DNA from: Immersiella caudata | Lineage: Eukaryota > Ascomycota > Sordariomycetes > Sordariales > Lasiosphaeriaceae | Direction: 5' to 3' | DNA: 64,000 nt | NCBI GenBank assembly: GCA_030512335.1 | Contig: JAULSU010000001.1 | Coordinates: 4,464,001 to 4,528,000, forward strand | Shown: piece by piece, positions 60,701 through 64,000 of the stretch | Position numbering within the stretch: the stretch's first letter is position 1 | Layout: the number at the start of each line of letters is the position of its first letter | Notes under the pieces: generated by a model | What the model was told of the DNA's origin: nothing | Databases searched by the model: none | Seen by the model: only the letters and a program-made list of their open reading frames with translations | Program-made: the position numbers and the translations under genes

Positions 60701-61776
60701 ACACGGTCCGAGAACTGAAGATGATCAACACAGATATCCAAGAATATCTAGACCGAGGTGGCGCTTCGAATCTCGCCGCAAATCAGCGTTCTATCGCCGC
60801 CTTGGAGGCCGCCATGGCCAAACTCGAGAATGACATGAAGGACCTGACGGACCAAATCAGCAAGCTGAACAAGGAGATTGACAACAGCGATGCCAAGAGG
60901 CGGAACATCGCCGATAACCTCACCTACCGCAAGAACTTGCGCGAGCGAAGTGCCCTGGAGCGCGAGATTCGAGAGCTCGAGTCCCGCAGAGCTCAAGAAG
61001 ATTATGACCGGCTGATCCAGGAGGCAGACCTGCTGGAAATGAAAAAGAGCAAGCTCAATGCCAACCGTGAGCGGCTGATGGGGATGATGTCTAGCAAGGA
61101 CGGTGAATTGAGGCGCCTCGAGCAAGAGTACAACATCGACCTGAAAGACGCAAGGGCAAGATACAAGGAGTCGCACGTCAAGGTGGAAATAACTAGGGCC
61201 GCCATGGACGATCTCCGCCGAGGCATGATCGCCCTCGAGAACGCAATCCTGAGGTACCATGCGCTCAAGATGGAGGAGGTCAATCGCAGTATCGCGGAGC
61301 TGTGGCAGAGCACGTATCAGGGCACCGACATTGACACCATTCAGATCCGATCCAGCATGGAGTTCAGCAAGGATGGCAATCGGAAGACGTATAACTATCG
61401 CGTCTGCATGGTCAAGAACGACACCGAGATGGACATGCGCGGACGCTGCAGCGCTGGCCAAAAGGTTCTTGCGTCTATCATCATCCGCTTGGCCCTTGCC
61501 GAGTCATTCGGTATCAACTGTGGTATGATCGCTCTCGACGAGCCCACGACCAACCTTGACAGTGATAACATCAGGAGTCTGGCTGAGAGCTTGCACGCTA
61601 TCATCAAGGCACGCGAGTCGCAGAGCAACTTGCAACTGATTGTCATCACCCACGACGAGGAGTTTCTCAAGCATATGCAGTGCAGTGATTTCTGTGATGA
61701 TTTCTTTCGCGTTAGGAGAGACGAAAGACAGAACAGCGTCATTGTGCGGGAGAGTATTACTCGAATTACTGAATAG
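57790..61776 (+). CDS. RAD50: DNA double-strand break repair ATPase Rad50
   Basis: SMC-like ATPase of the Mre11-Rad50-Xrs2/Nbs1 complex, which tethers and processes DNA ends and activates Tel1/ATM. Exons 57790-57996 and 58057-61776 give 1308 aa, the normal length. The 60-bp intron ends at the CAG at 58056, giving HDPD-LAGEKEV as in other Rad50 proteins; an earlier TAG acceptor would break the frame. Walker A is GYNGSGKTT (residues 34-42, K40). Two long coiled coils flank the zinc hook CTLC (C687 and C690 in KQNKCTLCSRSF). Signature motif SAGQKVLASIIIRLALAE and Walker B with D-loop MIALDEPTTNLDSDN lie near the C-terminus, followed by the H-loop ITHDEEFL. All motifs are intact. The neighbour PSY4 is convergent. 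Confidence 0.97.
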
Positions 61777-62367
61777 GCTGTGATATGGGAAGGGACAGCA
61801 GATTTGACCGGATGGGGCGGCGTTGTATGTGGTATTTGGCTTCCCTATGACAGCGGGCGCTAGGATTTAAATTTTGCGGTGGGACAGGAGCATCGTCCAA
61901 TGGTCTGAGTCGATAGCTAAATGGTAATTTACCTAACCTGGCTGTTCTTACCTCAGACCAATATCACTTGGGGACTCTAACCTGAGCGAATTGTGAGGGC
62001 GTCATGGACCCCCTGAGCGTCAGCACCAAAAACGAGATGGGACGAAGCAGCAACGACACCCAAAGTGAACTAATGCAAAGCCACCATTTTCTATTCCAGA
62101 TTTGACGGTTGTAAATTCATCGACAGCCGAGTCATGGTATCTATTCCCGGATTCCTGAGCCCCCCTCCCGCTCGCACGCTCGCTCACACCTCTGAAAGCC
62201 CTTACAGTACCCAACACAGTGAACCATATCATGCCACCAGCCGAGCAAAAAAGAAAAACAACGCCACTTTGCCTTGAAACACCTGTACCAAGATCTCCAT
62301 GTTGACAATGAAAGGAGAGACAAACTGCGCAAAAGCCCCCGTGCGCTGGCCGCTGTCATGTAAACGT
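61777..62367. other. Intergenic region between convergent RAD50 and PSY4
   Basis: 3' flanks of both genes. A 9-bp inverted repeat (61901-61909, TGGTCTGAG, and 61952-61960, CTCAGACCA) with a ~42-nt loop lies between the genes; its role is unknown. No gene recognised. Confidence 0.5.
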
Positions 62368-64000
62368 TCACTTGCTAGACGAAGTTTCGGCCGTGCCATC
62401 TGCTTCCTTAGCGCTGTCACCATCTTCCTCCCTAGAGCCGGTCCCGGTTTCCGTCATGGGTTCCGTCATGGTATCCTCGGAAGAGGATGTCTCCGCCTTG
62501 ACCGCTTTTGGGCTAGATAGGGGGCTTGTGCTATCGGGAATCTCCACATCGCCCTCGGCATCTGTATTTGGCTCTAATTTTGGCTCTGGCGTTTGGGTGT
62601 CTTCCTCCTTGACTTTCTTGGAAGCAACGGCGTCGAGTTCCTCGGTGGCCTCACGCTTAGGACTCCTTGGGACCATGGTTTCAGGGGTGCCGGGGGATCG
62701 TGCTGGTGCTTCGGGTGAGTTGAGCCGCCTGCCAACGGCAGCTTCGACGTCGATACCGAGGGTGCCATCACCGGATACAATGAATGGACCTGAGGTTGCT
62801 CGTTGCGGGCCCGTGTCGGCAGCACCGATTTCCTCTGGCCCGCGGGCGTGCGGTACTTCGTCCTCCTCGTCGGCGGGGCCGCCATTGGCTCCATCCTCGG
62901 CCATGGAGGCGTCTTCGTCTGGTGATGCTGCCCCTGGAGAAGAGCCACCGTTAGCCGCGGAGGCTTGTTGATGTGCAAGTTGCTGCTGCTGCTGTTGCGT
63001 AGCTGTTTGTGCGTGCCTAGCTAGCTGGCTGACAGGCACGACGCCCGCTCGCTGCTCTTGCCTGAGAAGCTCTCCTTGCGTCACCCCGCGTTGGGCTAGG
63101 GCGGAGCCACTGGCTGCGCCCATGGAGGGAATTCCGTTGACGGAGATGGACACAGTTTCGATGCTACCCATGCCATTGGGACCCTCTATAGTCTCGGTAC
63201 TCTCTGTCCGGAGCTGTGGTTCGGGTTTGCGTCCTGACCCTGGCCCCAGCGCGTTGCTCGCTTGAGAAGCCAATGTTGGTGTGGCCGACTGCCTCTGTTG
63301 CTGCTGTGTCGATGATCCCACGCTCCCACCACCAGACGAAGAACCCGAAGACAAGGGCGATGCTGTCCCTGCATCACTACTCCCGTCGTCGCTACTTCCT
63401 GCTCCTCCTCTAGCACCCCCAGCCCCGCCGTTGGCACGCCTAGCCAGCCATGGTATAGGCGTCAACAGGGCGCCACCTAGAGCCTCGTCTGAACCAATGG
63501 AGTTACTCGCAGTAGTACTGACTGTGTTCGGAGTACCCAGTCCTGCGCCCGCGATGCCGTTGGCAAGGACAGTCATGGCACCCATGTCTGGGATCGCGGG
63601 AGGTAGCGGGTAGATATTGGCACCGCTAGTAACGTGGACAACGCGATCAAGTGCATGGAGGTAGGATACTACACTGCGGTAGTGTTGCCGGGGCCGCAAG
63701 ACAAGCTCCGCGAGGCGCTGGATGGTATGTGGCGGATAGGTCGTGAAGTTGAGGGTCAGGGTCGACGTGACCTCGCTGAGAAGAGCGGCAACGGGAGTCG
63801 GAAGGGTACCGGGGGGGAGTTCGGGCTGCGGTGGCGGTTGTTGCTGCTGCTGCTGAGGTTGCGGCGGGTCTGGATTTGAGTGAAGGACGGCATTGCTCGA
63901 GGTCGGCGGCGGAGACGAGGAGTGAATGATAGTCGATGAGGACGAGGATGCGGCATTGGTGGCCGTATGCGAGAAGGCTACCGAGGGCGTCGGGCTGGCA
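62368..64000 (-). CDS. PSY4: Protein phosphatase 4 core regulatory subunit R2 (PSY4), 5' end missing
   Basis: Regulatory subunit of the PP4 phosphatase, which in yeast removes phosphate from H2A during recovery from DNA damage. The frame is open from the window edge to the stop at 62368-62370, so at least 543 residues of the C-terminal part are present and the start lies beyond 64000. The PPP4R2 core is clear: ELPPGTLPTPVAALLSEV, PPHTIQRLAELVLRPRQHY, YLHALDRVVHVTSGANIYP. The remaining ~400 residues are disordered, with poly-Gln runs (QQQQQQ), Ser/Gly stretches, and acidic SPSK-type motifs with a possible nuclear signal SPKREATEE and ASKKVKEE. It lies convergent to RAD50, another DNA-damage gene. 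Confidence 0.88.
   Translation of the reverse strand, partial: ASPTPSVAFSHTATNAASSSSSTIIHSSSPPPTSSNAVLHSNPDPPQPQQQQQQPPPQPELPPGTLPTPVAALLSEVTSTLTLNFTTYPPHTIQRLAELVLRPRQHYRSVVSYLHALDRVVHVTSGANIYPLPPAIPDMGAMTVLANGIAGAGLGTPNTVSTTASNSIGSDEALGGALLTPIPWLARRANGGAGGARGGAGSSDDGSSDAGTASPLSSGSSSGGGSVGSSTQQQQRQSATPTLASQASNALGPGSGRKPEPQLRTESTETIEGPNGMGSIETVSISVNGIPSMGAASGSALAQRGVTQGELLRQEQRAGVVPVSQLARHAQTATQQQQQQLAHQQASAANGGSSPGAASPDEDASMAEDGANGGPADEEDEVPHARGPEEIGAADTGPQRATSGPFIVSGDGTLGIDVEAAVGRRLNSPEAPARSPGTPETMVPRSPKREATEELDAVASKKVKEEDTQTPEPKLEPNTDAEGDVEIPDSTSPLSSPKAVKAETSSSEDTMTEPMTETGTGSREEDGDSAKEADGTAETSSSK

Noticed and set aside
61901..61960. Inverted repeat TGGTCTGAG / CTCAGACCA, similar to part of the introner hairpin
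   Set aside because: Only 9 bp are shared, without splice-site ends or the other landmarks, so it was not counted as a fourth introner copy.
1..64000. CRISPR arrays, rRNA genes, bacterial-type operons
   Set aside because: No regularly spaced repeats, no rRNA sequence and no ribosome-binding-site context; the intron structure is clearly eukaryotic.

Overview
This window is nuclear DNA of a filamentous ascomycete (Pezizomycotina, probably a Sordariomycete; the class is an inference). The evidence is: genes with few, short (43-176 bp) GT-AG introns carrying CTRAC-type branch sites; fungal-only families (a white collar-2 photoreceptor partner, Zn2Cys6 regulator, CFEM-like membrane protein, secreted tyrosinase, GH18 chitinase with a chitin-binding insert); and a tRNA-Leu gene with an intron. 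Most exons were joined by hand and checked by phase and by restored protein motifs.

Layout. 1.0-5.8 kb: glycogen debranching enzyme. 6.9-7.7 kb: small Cys-rich single-pass membrane protein (minus). 7.7-14.6 kb: no gene recognised. 14.6-22.2 kb: small Ser/Thr/Gly-rich protein, Zn2Cys6 transcription factor (minus), chitinase, tyrosinase (minus). 23.6-24.4 kb: frameshifted two-domain gene. 24.9-27.05 kb: secreted Pro/Ser/Val repeat protein (minus). 29.6-31.2 kb: RNA ligase-like gene, then an intron-containing tRNA-Leu(CAG) and a decayed gene (31.9-33.1 kb). 34.5-35.75 kb: mitochondrial SAM37/metaxin (minus). 35.8-46.5 kb: a long stretch without recognisable genes. 46.5-64 kb: a dense housekeeping block with a nuclear acidic protein of unknown role (minus), mitochondrial Ile-tRNA synthetase, ROK1 helicase, WC-2 (minus), RAD50 and the PP4 regulatory subunit PSY4 (minus, cut by the window edge).

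The main discovery is a repeated-intron family. Introns in three unrelated genes (Zn2Cys6 factor, tyrosinase, secreted repeat protein) are copies of one sequence of 134, 173 and 141 bp. Each copy runs from the 5' splice site to the 3' splice site, has an internal hairpin, and removing it restores the protein. They behave like introners, that is mobile or recently copied introns. In the Zn2Cys6 gene the copy sits 5 nt from an ordinary intron and leaves a 5-nt microexon inside the zinc cluster.

The housekeeping genes form no operon. Possible functional neighbours are RAD50 and PSY4 (both connected with the DNA-break response, convergent) and the divergent pair at 47.6-47.8 kb that shares a 250 bp promoter.
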